Assembly: GCA_900318015.1 (NCBI GenBank)
Contig: ONJB01000043.1
Span: 1 to 32,774, forward strand
Length of the DNA: 32,774 nt
Direction: 5' to 3'
From: an uncultured Bacteroidales bacterium
Lineage (GTDB): Bacteria; Bacteroidota; Bacteroidia; Bacteroidales; UBA932
This document shows, in pieces, positions 23,398 to 30,925 of the stretch; the first letter of the stretch is position 1, and the number at the start of each line of letters is the position of its first letter. The notes below the pieces were generated by a model, which searched no databases, was not told the origin of the DNA, and saw only the letters and a program-made list of their open reading frames with translations. Position numbers and translations under genes: made by a program.

Positions 23398-23927
23398 CGG
23401 ATCTTGTCCATGAACTTGATCAGCTCCTTGCACACCTCGGCCTCGCTGAGCCTGCGGTCCTCGGGATCCTTGAACACCAGGTCGAAGGTGTTGCCGGGCA
23501 ACTGGACGCGGCCGATCTTGAAGTGCGCGCGGGAGGCGGTGGCCATGAACTCGAGGGGGAAGTCGTTCGAGGGGAGGAGGGAGATGAACAGGTCGGGCTC
23601 GCCGTCGAGCATCAGGGCGACCTTTTCCCGGGAGGGCTTGCCGAACCAGTTGAGGTCCTTCTTGAGGATGGTGGTGGTGATGCTGGTGATGAGGCGCTCG
23701 CCTTCCGTGAGTTTCCGGAAGTCGAAGAAGAAGATGTCACCCTTGATGTTGTGTTCGCGGAAGAACAGCAGGAGGGTGTTCTTGCACTCGTTGAACGAAG
23801 TGTCCTCCACGTCGATGAACGCGACCGCGGAGCGGATCTTGTCCAGCGGGACGAATCCCGTGGGCTCCGTGGAGGCGTTCTTCTTCAGGCTCTGGCGCCT
23901 GAGCATATCTTTTACCGGTTCCAGCAT
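23394..23927 (-). CDS. DUF6913-like cytoplasmic protein
   Basis: 177 residues, no signal peptide or membrane segment. It starts MLEPVKDMLRRQSLKKNAS and continues with SAVAFIDVEDTSFNECKNTLLLFFREHNIKGDIFFFDFRKL, and later WFGKPSREKVALMLDGEPDLFISLLPSNDFPLEFMATASRAHFKIGR. This pattern resembles the Bacteroidetes-restricted DUF6913 family as I remember it; no activity is known. It begins 3 bp after the PfkB kinase stop and its own stop overlaps the next gene by four bases, so it is the second gene of a four-gene minus-strand operon. Function is unassigned. Confidence 0.7.
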   Translation of the reverse strand: MLEPVKDMLRRQSLKKNASTEPTGFVPLDKIRSAVAFIDVEDTSFNECKNTLLLFFREHNIKGDIFFFDFRKLTEGERLITSITTTILKKDLNWFGKPSREKVALMLDGEPDLFISLLPSNDFPLEFMATASRAHFKIGRVQLPGNTFDLVFKDPEDRRLSEAEVCKELIKFMDKIR

Positions 23928-23930
23928 AGT

Positions 23931-24926
23931 CTATTTCGTGTTGGCGGCGATCAGTTCGCGGATCTCCAGCTTGGCGTCCCGCCAGCGGGGGACGTCGATC
24001 TTGGTGCCGATGACCTCGACGACCTTGGCGGCGATGATGGACCCCACCTCGCCGCACACGCGGAGGGGCATTCCCAGGGAGTGGGCGTACAGGAAGCCGG
24101 CGGCATACGTGTCGCCCGCGCCGGTGGCGTCCACGGGGTTGGCCGGCCAGGGGTCGATGAAGTGGGACTCGTCCCCGGACTGGACCATGGACCCGGCCTT
24201 GCCCACCTTGACGACGGAGATCTTGCAGTGGCGGGCGATTTCGGCGCAGGCCTCGCGCGGCTCCAGCTTGGTGAAGGCCTTGGCCTCGGTCTCGTTCGCG
24301 AAGACGATGTCCACGTAGTTTTCCACGAGGTTGTGGAAGAAGGCGTCATTGGATTCCACGACATTGTAGGAGGCCATGTCGATGGAGATGATGCTGCCGG
24401 CGGCCTTGGCGAGCCGGACGGCCTTGGCGATGAGCTCCTGGTTCTGGACGAGGTAGCCTTCGATGTGGAAGTAGTCGTAGCCCTCGAACATCTCGGGGAT
24501 CAGGTCGTCCGGACCCATCTCGAGGGTAGCGCCCATGTAGTCGGCAAAGGTGCGCTCGGCGTTGGCCCCGGTGATGAAGACCATGCAGCGGCCGCTGGAC
24601 TTGGTGCCGTAGAGCATCTGCGCGCGGACGCCGTACTGTTCCATCGTGCTCTTGAAGAGATTCCCCAGGTCGTCGTTGCCGATCTTGCCGATGTAGCCCG
24701 ACGGCATCCCGAAGATGGACGTGCAGGTCACGGTGTTCGCGGCCGAACCGCCCGGCACGTACTTGACCCCGTATTCCTTCAGCGCGTCCCAGATCCGGTC
24801 GCCCGTCTCCATGTCCACGTGCTGCATGCTCCCGAGCGGGAGGTGGAACCTCCGGAGGAGCGTGTCGTCCGAAAGGACGGCCAGGATGTCGGTGAGGGCG
24901 TTTCCGATGCCAAGGATGGATTTCAT
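23931..24926 (-). CDS. PfkB-family carbohydrate/nucleoside kinase (adenosine kinase-like)
   Basis: 331 residues of the ribokinase fold. The N-terminus MKSILGIGNALTDILAVL is typical of the adenosine-kinase-like branch common in Bacteroidetes. GGSAANT (about 60-66) is the substrate glycine motif, and DATGAGDTYAAGFLYAHSLG near the C-terminus carries the anion hole and the catalytic Asp. It transfers phosphate from ATP to a sugar or nucleoside; adenosine is the usual annotation, but the sequence does not prove it. ATG 24926 is preferred over an upstream in-frame start at 24956 because the -7 box lies in between. First gene of the operon that continues with the DUF6913-like gene. Confidence 0.88.
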   Translation of the reverse strand: MKSILGIGNALTDILAVLSDDTLLRRFHLPLGSMQHVDMETGDRIWDALKEYGVKYVPGGSAANTVTCTSIFGMPSGYIGKIGNDDLGNLFKSTMEQYGVRAQMLYGTKSSGRCMVFITGANAERTFADYMGATLEMGPDDLIPEMFEGYDYFHIEGYLVQNQELIAKAVRLAKAAGSIISIDMASYNVVESNDAFFHNLVENYVDIVFANETEAKAFTKLEPREACAEIARHCKISVVKVGKAGSMVQSGDESHFIDPWPANPVDATGAGDTYAAGFLYAHSLGMPLRVCGEVGSIIAAKVVEVIGTKIDVPRWRDAKLEIRELIAANTK

Positions 24927-24953
24927 ACGAAGGCGGTTTTTTCCAATAACCGA

Positions 24954-24961
24954 CAAATTTA
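24954..24961 (-). promoter_or_regulatory. -7 box (TAAATTTG) for the PfkB operon
   Basis: The minus strand reads TAAATTTG, a TAnnTTTG match, with about 27 nt to ATG 24926. No clear TTG upstream. Confidence 0.45.
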
Positions 24962-24984
24962 TACATTATTTGGGGATTTTCCAT

Positions 24985-24992
24985 TAACTTTG
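24985..24992 (+). promoter_or_regulatory. -7 box (TAACTTTG) for the flippase-aroE-ssb unit
   Basis: TAACTTTG matches TAnnTTTG and ends 8 nt before ATG 25001, so the transcript would be almost leaderless. It also argues against the GTG at 24992 as start. The -33 element is not recognisable. Confidence 0.5.
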
Positions 24993-25000
24993 TGAGAGCA

Positions 25001-26047
25001 ATGGACAAGAAAGTGAAGAATATCCTCCAGTACGGGAGCTGGATCGCCGTAGCGGCCGTTCTCCTGTACTTTTCCTTCCGGGGCGTGAACTGGAAGGATT
25101 TCGGCGCCGCGCTCCGCGAGTGCCGCTGGGGGTTCGTCGTCCTGTCGATGCTGCTGGGCGCGGTGGCCTTCTGGCTCCGCGCGCTCCGCTGGCGGATGCA
25201 ACTGCTGCCGCTGGACGCCTCCACGGCCCGCGTCACGACGTGGAACGCCGTCAACGTCTGCACGCTCACCAACTATGTCCTCCCCCGCGTGGGCGAGGTC
25301 GTCCGCTGCGGATACGTGGTCAAGCATTCCGGCCGCGACGGCGACGGGAAGCGGCTCGTCACCTTCGACAAGGCCCTGGGCACGGTCGTGGCGGACCGCG
25401 TGTGGGACGGGTTGTCCCTCCTCGCGGTCACCCTGCTTATCTTCGGGCTCCTGTGGAACCGGTTCGGGACCTTCCTGACGGAGAACCTCTTCCCCGGCCT
25501 CGCCGACAAGGGCCACCTCTGGTGGATCCTCGCGCTCGGCGCACTGGCCGCGGGCGGGCTTGTCTACCTTTGCTGGCGGCTTCGCGACCGCCAGGGCTTC
25601 TGGGGCAGCGTCTGGGGCTGGATCCGGGGCGCCTACGACGGCATGGTCTCCTGCCTCCATATGCGTCACGGCTGGCTCTTCCTCCTGTACACGGTCCTGC
25701 TCTGGGTGCTGTACTGGCTGATGTCGGCCACCATCCTGTGGGCCCTGCAGGGCATCGACCCGGCCTCCGTGAGCCCCGAACTGGCTGAGGCGCTTGCGAA
25801 GATCGAGGGGCTCGGGATGACCGACGCCCTGCTGCTGATGTTCGCCGGGGCCGTGAGCTCGCTCATCCCCGTGCCGGGCGGGTTCGGCGCCTTCCACGGC
25901 GCCGTCGCCCTCACGCTCTCGAGCGTGTACGGCGTCCCTTTCGCGGCCGGCCTCATCTTCGCCACGCTCTCGCACGAATCCCAGGTCCTCACGGGCATCC
26001 TCTGCGGGGCGGAGTCCTACATCCACGAAACTTTCTTCCGCCGATGA
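25001..26047 (+). CDS. Lysylphosphatidylglycerol synthase TM-region family protein (flippase-like)
   Basis: 348 residues with about 8 hydrophobic helices and no soluble domain. NVCTLTNYVLPRVGEVVRCGYV (about 86-107) and SSLIPVPGGFGAFHGAVALTL (about 286-306) are the two signatures of PF03706, the membrane part shared by MprF and the AglD/YbhN proteins. Stand-alone members are thought to move lipids or lipid-linked sugars across the membrane; no substrate is suggested here. ATG 25001 is chosen over GTG 24992 because the latter lies in the promoter box. The stop overlaps aroE by four bases (ATGA), so the two are translationally coupled. Confidence 0.88.
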   Translation: MDKKVKNILQYGSWIAVAAVLLYFSFRGVNWKDFGAALRECRWGFVVLSMLLGAVAFWLRALRWRMQLLPLDASTARVTTWNAVNVCTLTNYVLPRVGEVVRCGYVVKHSGRDGDGKRLVTFDKALGTVVADRVWDGLSLLAVTLLIFGLLWNRFGTFLTENLFPGLADKGHLWWILALGALAAGGLVYLCWRLRDRQGFWGSVWGWIRGAYDGMVSCLHMRHGWLFLLYTVLLWVLYWLMSATILWALQGIDPASVSPELAEALAKIEGLGMTDALLLMFAGAVSSLIPVPGGFGAFHGAVALTLSSVYGVPFAAGLIFATLSHESQVLTGILCGAESYIHETFFRR

Positions 26048-26766
26048 AACGGTTCGGACTTATCGGCCATCCCGTCGCGGGATCGTTCAGCCCCAAGCTT
26101 TTCGAAGCCGCCTACGGGGGGCGATACCCCTACGATTTGCTGGAAGGCGCCGACTTCGGCGTATCCTGGAAACGGTTCCTGGACAACTATGACGGCATCA
26201 ATATCACTGCCCCTTTCAAGGAGGACGCGTTCCGCGCCGTGGACACGCTGTCGGACAACGCGCGCCTGTGCGGCGCGGTGAATCTCGCCGTGAAGACACC
26301 GGACGGCATCGTCGGCTACAACACCGACGTGGACGGCGTCATCCTGGCCGTCCGGGAGACAGGGCTGCCGGTGTCGGAGGCGCTCGTGGTCGGGTGCGGC
26401 GGCGCCGGACGCGCGGCGGCGGTAGCCGCGCTGCGCCTCGGCTGCCGCGTCACGCTCGCCAACCGCACGCCCTCCCGCGCCTCCGCCCTGGCAGAGGACC
26501 TCGGCTGCGACTGGATTCCGGTCGACGACCTCCCTGCCCTCGCGCCCGACCTCGTGATCTACACGGTTCCCGGGCCCATGGACGGGTTCCCCGATTTTGC
26601 CGACGCCGTCATCCTGGAGGCGAACTACCGGACTCCCTGCCTGGAAGGCCGCGGCCGGGCCTACATTTCCGGCCGCCGCTGGCTCCTGTACCAGGCCGTC
26701 GCCGGGTATGGCATTTTTACGGGGGAAACGCCGGACGCCGATGCGATGTTCCGGATTTTTTGCTAA
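26044..26766 (+). CDS. aroE: Shikimate dehydrogenase
   Basis: 240 residues, at the short end for AroE. It reduces 3-dehydroshikimate with NADPH in the shikimate pathway. FGLIGHPVAGSFSPKLF carries the two Ser that hold the shikimate carboxylate, and GINITAPFKEDAF has the catalytic Lys (about K60). GYNTDVDGV has the partner Asp, and ALVVGCGGAGRAAAVAAL is the NADP-binding loop followed by ANRTPSRA. The segment NITAPFKE replaces the more common NVTIPHK, a variant seen in Bacteroidetes. The C-terminus (LLYQAVAGYGIFTGE) has the conserved Gln. It overlaps the upstream flippase-like gene and is followed 25 bp later by ssb. Confidence 0.94.
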   Translation: MKRFGLIGHPVAGSFSPKLFEAAYGGRYPYDLLEGADFGVSWKRFLDNYDGINITAPFKEDAFRAVDTLSDNARLCGAVNLAVKTPDGIVGYNTDVDGVILAVRETGLPVSEALVVGCGGAGRAAAVAALRLGCRVTLANRTPSRASALAEDLGCDWIPVDDLPALAPDLVIYTVPGPMDGFPDFADAVILEANYRTPCLEGRGRAYISGRRWLLYQAVAGYGIFTGETPDADAMFRIFC

Positions 26767-26791
26767 CTTAGGGGTGTAAATTATTTGTATT

Positions 26792-27376
26792 ATGGCACTC
26801 AACAAAGTCATGCTGATCGGTAACGTTGGAAACGACCCTGAAATCCGTTACCTTGATTCCAATCCCCAGAGCCCCCAGGGCAATGCCAAGGTGGCCTCCT
26901 TCCGTCTCGCCACCACCGAACGCTACCGCGACCGCAACGGGGAAACCCGCGAGAACACCGAATGGCACAATATCGTCGCCTGGCGCAGCAACGCGGACCT
27001 CGTCGAGAAGTTCGTCCACAAGGGCAGCCAGCTCTTCATCGAAGGAAAACTCCGTACCCGTCAATGGACGGACCAGACCGGCAACAAGCGCTTCACCACC
27101 GAAGTCCAGGCCGACAACATCCAGCTCCTCGGCAAGCGTCCTGACGCCCCGCAGGGCGGCCAGCCCGGCTACCAGGGCGGCTACTCCGGCCAGGGCTTCC
27201 AGGGCCAAGGCGCCCAAGGCGGCTACGCCCCCGCGACCCCCGCAGGCCCCGCGCCCATGGGTCCTTCCCAGCCCGCCGCTCCCGCCTACGCCCCCCAGCC
27301 CTCGCAACCCGTCTACCCGGCTCCCAGCGCCGCCCCTGCCCCCTCCGACGCCCCGGACGACGACCTGCCGTTCTAG
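26792..27376 (+). CDS. ssb: Single-stranded DNA-binding protein
   Basis: 194 residues. The OB fold (about 1-110) starts MALNKVMLIGNVGNDPEIRYL and contains FRLATTERYRDRNGETRENTEWHNIVAWR, FVHKGSQLFIEGKLRTRQW and VQADNIQLLGKR, all standard for SSB. A long Gly/Gln/Pro/Ala-rich disordered linker follows (about 115-185). The acidic tip DDDLPF is the protein-interaction tail that recruits repair and replication partners. It lies 25 bp after aroE and ends at a strong terminator. Confidence 0.97.
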   Translation: MALNKVMLIGNVGNDPEIRYLDSNPQSPQGNAKVASFRLATTERYRDRNGETRENTEWHNIVAWRSNADLVEKFVHKGSQLFIEGKLRTRQWTDQTGNKRFTTEVQADNIQLLGKRPDAPQGGQPGYQGGYSGQGFQGQGAQGGYAPATPAGPAPMGPSQPAAPAYAPQPSQPVYPAPSAAPAPSDAPDDDLPF

Positions 27377-27400
27377 GTCCTCCCTTCGGTAAATCCAACA

Positions 27401-27434
27401 CAGCGGGGAGTCCAAGCATTTGGGCTCCCCGCTG
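27401..27434. terminator. Bidirectional terminator between ssb and exoA
   Basis: Long inverted repeat: CAGCGGGGAG (27401-27410) pairs with CTCCCCGCTG (27425-27434), extended inward by CCAA/TTGG, between convergent genes. U tracts are weak (CATTTC on the plus side). Confidence 0.8.
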
Positions 27435-27452
27435 CATTTCAATCAAATTCCC

Positions 27453-28196
27453 TTACCCCAGGACTAGCTCCACGGGGCAGTGATCGGAGCCGAAGACTTC
27501 GTTATGGATATCGGTGGAGAGGATCCGGGAGCGCAGCGCCTCGGAAACGACGAAATAGTCGATGCGCCAGCCGGCGTTGTTCGCACGGGCGTTGAAGCGG
27601 TAGGACCACCAGGAATATTTCACTTCGCCGGGATGCTGGAAGCGCCAGGTATCGATGAAACCGGCCTCGAGCAGGGTTCCGAACTTCGCGCGCTCCTCGT
27701 CGGTGAAACCGGCGTTGCGGCGGTTGGAGGCGGGATTCTTGATATCGATCTCCTCGTGCGCGACGTTCAGGTCGCCGCAGAAGACGACCGGCTTCGGAAG
27801 GCCGCAGAGGTAGGCGCGCATGTCGTCCTCCCAGCGCATGCGGTAATCCAGCCGGCGGAGACCGTCCTGCGAATTGGGCACGTAGGCGCACACCAGGAAG
27901 AATTCCGGATATTCCAGCGTGATGACGCGGCCCTCGTGGTCGTGTTCGTCAACGCCGATGCCGTAGCGCACGGACAGCGGCTCATGTTTCGTATAGACCG
28001 CCGTGCCGGAGTATCCCTTCTTGTCGGCGTAGTTCCAGAAAGACAGGTAGCCGGGGAACTCCAGGTCGATCTGCCCGGCCTGCAGCTTGGTCTCCTGCAG
28101 GCAGAAAAAGTCGGCGTCCAGGTCCACGAACACGTCGGCGAACCCTTTCCCCGCCACGGCCCGCAGGCCGTTCACGTTCCAGGAAATGAATTTCAT
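27453..28196 (-). CDS. xth: Exodeoxyribonuclease III (AP endonuclease)
   Basis: 247 residues, of the exonuclease-endonuclease-phosphatase fold. MKFISWNVNGLRAV is the canonical N-terminus. FFCLQETKLQ has the metal-binding Glu, YVPNSQDG carries the active-site Tyr, GDLNVAHEEIDI has the catalytic Asp and Asn, and FGSDHCPVEL has the terminal Asp-His. It cuts DNA at abasic sites in base-excision repair. A start at 28208 is possible but would add four residues and overlap the intergenic element; ATG 28196 is preferred. It follows cysS by 32 bp and is probably in the same transcript. Confidence 0.96.
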   Translation of the reverse strand: MKFISWNVNGLRAVAGKGFADVFVDLDADFFCLQETKLQAGQIDLEFPGYLSFWNYADKKGYSGTAVYTKHEPLSVRYGIGVDEHDHEGRVITLEYPEFFLVCAYVPNSQDGLRRLDYRMRWEDDMRAYLCGLPKPVVFCGDLNVAHEEIDIKNPASNRRNAGFTDEERAKFGTLLEAGFIDTWRFQHPGEVKYSWWSYRFNARANNAGWRIDYFVVSEALRSRILSTDIHNEVFGSDHCPVELVLG

Positions 28197-28197
28197 C

Positions 28198-28223
28198 GAT
28201 TCTTTCATTTCGTTCAGAATGAC
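28198..28223. repeat. Short intergenic element, copy 2
   Basis: A 26-nt sequence starting GATTCTTTCA and ending TTCAGAATGAC, related to 8696-8720 with the same ends and the same following GGGGT. It fills the cysS-exoA gap. Confidence 0.45.
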
Positions 28224-28228
28224 AGGGG

Positions 28229-29692
28229 TCAGTCAAGCGTCCAGGTGGCGCCTTCCTTGGTGTCCTTCACGGTGATGCCGAAGGAGGCGAGAAGGTCGCG
28301 GATGCGGTCGGATTCGGCCCAGTTCTTCTCCGCACGGGCCTTGCGGCGGTCCTCCAGGACGATTTCCATGACTCCTTCCAGGGCCTTCTCAGCCTTGCCG
28401 GCGCCACCGGCGGCTTCCTCGTCGCGCAGACCCAGGACGCCGAACACGATGTCGTCGAAAAGCTTCCGGAGGGCGGCCTTGTCGGCCTCCGGCAGTTTCC
28501 CGCCGTTGATCAGCTTGACGGCCTCGAACAGGTGCGCGATGGCGATGGGAGTATTCAGGTCGTCGCAGAGGGCGTCATAGACGTTCTCGATGAGGGCATT
28601 CACTTCCGCGGAGGCAGGGCCTGCGGCCGGAGCGGGGTTCCCCAGCTCCCGGCCGGCCTGCATCAGGCGCTTGTAGCCCTTCTCGGCGGCCTGCAGGGCC
28701 TCGTTGGAGAAGTCCAGAGTGCTCCGGTAGTGGGCCTGGAGGATGAAGAAGCGGATGGTCATCGGGCTGTAGGCGCGGTCCAGCTTGGGATGGTTGCCGC
28801 TGAACAGCTCGGGCAGGGTGATGAAGTTCCCGAGGGACTTGCCCATCTTCTGCCCGTTGATGGTGATCATGTTGTTATGGACCCAGTAATGCACGCCCTG
28901 GGTGCCGCGGGAGGCCTGATTCTGCGCGATCTCGCACTCGTGGTGCGGGAACATCAGGTCCATGCCGCCGCCGTGGATGTCGAACTCCTTGCCGAGATAC
29001 TTCTCCCCCATCACGGAGCATTCGAGGTGCCAGCCCGGGAAGCCTTCGCCCCACGGGGAAGGCCAGCGCATGATGTGCTCCGGCTCGGCCTTCTTCCAGA
29101 TGGCGAAGTCGTACGGGGCGCGCTTGTCGGACTGGCCGTCCAGGGTGCGCGTCCCTTCCAGGGTCGCCTCCAGGGTCCGGCCCGACAGCACGCCGTAGCC
29201 GAAATCGTTGTTGTATTTCTCCACGTCGAAATAGACCGACCCGTTGGACTCGTAGGCGTAGCCCGCCGCGAGGATCTTCTTCACGGTCTCGATCTGCTCG
29301 ATGATATGGCCGGAGGCGCGCGGCTCGATGGACGGGGATTCCACGTTCAGCAGGCGCATGGCCTCGTGGTAGCGTTCCGTGTAGGTCTGGACCACCTCCA
29401 TGGGCTCCAGGTCCTCAAGTTTCGCCTTCTTCGCGATCTTGTCCTCCCCTTCGTCGGCATCGTGCTCCAAATGGCCCACGTCGGTGATGTTCCGCACGTA
29501 GCGGACCTTGTAGCCCAGGTGTTTCAGGAGCCGGAACAGGACGTCGTAGGTCACGCCCGGACGGGCATGTCCCAGGTGCGCGTCCCCATAGACGGTCGGG
29601 CCGCAGACATACATGCCCACGTGGCCCGGATGGATGGGCACGAAGAGCTCCTTGCGGCGCGTCAGGGTATTGGTCAGAAAGAGATTTCGCAT
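28229..29692 (-). CDS. cysS: Cysteinyl-tRNA synthetase
   Basis: 487 residues, normal for Bacteroidetes Cys[22 protein letters not shown] (about 26-45) holds the first zinc Cys (C30) and the HIGH-like [14 protein letters not shown] and [10 protein letters not shown] supply the remaining zinc ligands, and [11 protein letters not shown] is the KMSKS-type loop. The anticodon-binding helix bundle closes the protein. The ATG at 29692 directly abuts the T tract of a terminator hairpin, and the frame upstream is open without any stop into the preceding lipoprotein. The N-terminus [17 protein letters not shown] aligns with normal CysRS starts, so the enzyme itself is complete. How it is transcribed is unclear: either read-through or a promoter hidden in the hairpin. 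Confidence 0.96.
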   Translation of the reverse strand: MRNLFLTNTLTRRKELFVPIHPGHVGMYVCGPTVYGDAHLGHARPGVTYDVLFRLLKHLGYKVRYVRNITDVGHLEHDADEGEDKIAKKAKLEDLEPMEVVQTYTERYHEAMRLLNVESPSIEPRASGHIIEQIETVKKILAAGYAYESNGSVYFDVEKYNNDFGYGVLSGRTLEATLEGTRTLDGQSDKRAPYDFAIWKKAEPEHIMRWPSPWGEGFPGWHLECSVMGEKYLGKEFDIHGGGMDLMFPHHECEIAQNQASRGTQGVHYWVHNNMITINGQKMGKSLGNFITLPELFSGNHPKLDRAYSPMTIRFFILQAHYRSTLDFSNEALQAAEKGYKRLMQAGRELGNPAPAAGPASAEVNALIENVYDALCDDLNTPIAIAHLFEAVKLINGGKLPEADKAALRKLFDDIVFGVLGLRDEEAAGGAGKAEKALEGVMEIVLEDRRKARAEKNWAESDRIRDLLASFGITVKDTKEGATWTLD

Positions 29693-29722
29693 AAAAAAAG
29701 CAGTCTGAAAATCCAGACTGCT
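29693..29722 (-). terminator. Intrinsic terminator located inside an open reading frame, next to the cysS start
   Basis: On the minus strand AGCAGTCTG (complement of 29714-29722), a 6-nt loop and CAGACTGCT (complement of 29699-29707) are followed by a run of seven T (complement of 29693-29699), then directly by the cysS ATG. It has all parts of a strong intrinsic terminator. Confidence 0.9.
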
Positions 29723-30844
29723 AATATACGACGCGACCCGTTCTTTCGCCGGAGCCAAGCCCTCCGCGCGGGTGCCCGGCCGACGGGTCATCGTGAGCGG
29801 GAGTTCGGCCACATTGGAATTGTACGGATGCCACTCACCGGTGTTGTGCGCCCACATGTAGTACTGCATCGAGTGGAACTTGGTGGTATAGTCACCACTG
29901 TCCGTCTTGAGCGTCACGTCCAGCGGCTGCAGTTCCGCGTCTTCCCCTTCCGTCGGCACCATCACGGCCAGGTCGATACCCTCGTCGGTGATGAGCGTCA
30001 GGCCGTTGGAGTCGAAGATGTTGCCCATGAAGAGCTCGTCCACGGTGCCCAGGTTGTCGTCGTCATACGTCCCCAGGAACTGGGAGACGATGTACAGGTA
30101 GCCGTTCGGGGCCCAGAACTCGCCCTCGATGTACTCCTGGTCCATCTGGAAGGACACGGCCGGGCCGCGCTCCCATCCGTCAATCCGGTAGATGAAGTTG
30201 TTGTCGATGGAGGAGATGTCCAGGTCGAAGCCCATCAGGCCGTTGGAAACCCGCCAGGCGCCCAGCCACTTGCTGAAGGACGCGGTCGCCACTTCCTCCT
30301 TGATGGTGAACGTGGATTCGGCATAGTCGCCGGTCACTTTTCCCTTGGCGTCCAGCTCGATCAGGAAAGCCGTCCAGGTACCGCTGCGGAGCCGGTTGAA
30401 CAGCACGTCCGGCGTCTTGGCCGTGAACACTTCGTCGGTGTACTGCCAGAAGTTCACGCCGTCGTTCTTGGCATCGGCCAGCAGGCTCTCCGCCTCATAG
30501 GTGAAGAAAGCGGCCGCATCGCTCTTGTACGCATCCCTGAAGTCTTCCGGACGGACGATCCGGATGATGTAATAGCCATTTCCGTTATACCCGAACCGGA
30601 AACGTTCCACCTGCTCCACTCCGTCGTCGGTCACATAGTCCTCGCGGCCGATATACTTGATGGACCAGTCCGTACGTTCCCTCACGACGAGCTTCTCCTC
30701 CGTATTTCCACCGCCGCCGTGGCCGTTGTTGTCGCCGCCATCGTCCGGATACGGACGGTGGCCGTAGGGCTCGTGCTTGATGCAGCCGGTGAGCGCCAGG
30801 GCGGCTATCGCCGCCAGGGCGAAGGTTTTGATCACGTTTTTCAT
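29693..30844 (-). CDS. Lipoprotein of unknown function with no stop codon before cysS
   Basis: [21 protein letters not shown] is a lipoprotein signal (Cys 21), followed by a low-complexity [11 protein letters not shown] linker and about 320 residues that look beta-rich ([58 protein letters not shown]). I do not recognise the family. No stop codon closes the frame: it reads through the terminator hairpin and into cysS. In a neighbouring frame a TAG (29723-29721) sits exactly at the base of the hairpin, so a one-base indel near the 3' end is a simple explanation. ATG 30844 is chosen for the signal peptide and because the -7 box is upstream. The true end is therefore uncertain, probably near 29721. 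Confidence 0.75.
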
Positions 30845-30862
30845 CGTTTCTGGAATTTTCCA

Positions 30863-30870
30863 CAAAGATA
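30863..30870 (-). promoter_or_regulatory. -7 box (TATCTTTG) for the lipoprotein gene
   Basis: The minus strand reads TATCTTTG, a full TAnnTTTG match, 18 nt before ATG 30844. Its upstream half lies in the rpoC terminator, so no clear TTG is seen. Confidence 0.55.
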
Positions 30871-30873
30871 TAC

Positions 30874-30904
30874 AAAAAGCCGGCCATACTGAAATGGCCG
30901 GCTT
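30874..30904 (-). terminator. Terminator after rpoC
   Basis: Perfect 11-bp stem AAGCCGGCCAT / ATGGCCGGCTT (30894-30904 and 30877-30887) with a 6-nt loop and TTTTT on the minus strand, 22 bp past the rpoC stop. Confidence 0.9.
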
Positions 30905-30925
30905 GGATTTGAGATTTGAGAACGG

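Noticed and set aside
22030-23433. A single 467-codon protein joining a membrane domain to an alpha/beta hydrolase
   Set aside because: The middle part is out-of-frame sequence created by the 19-bp duplication; the hydrolase has its own ATG and lipoprotein signal.
24992-25000. GTG start at 24992 for the flippase-like gene
   Set aside because: It overlaps the last base of the -7 box, so it would not be in the mRNA; ATG 25001 is used.
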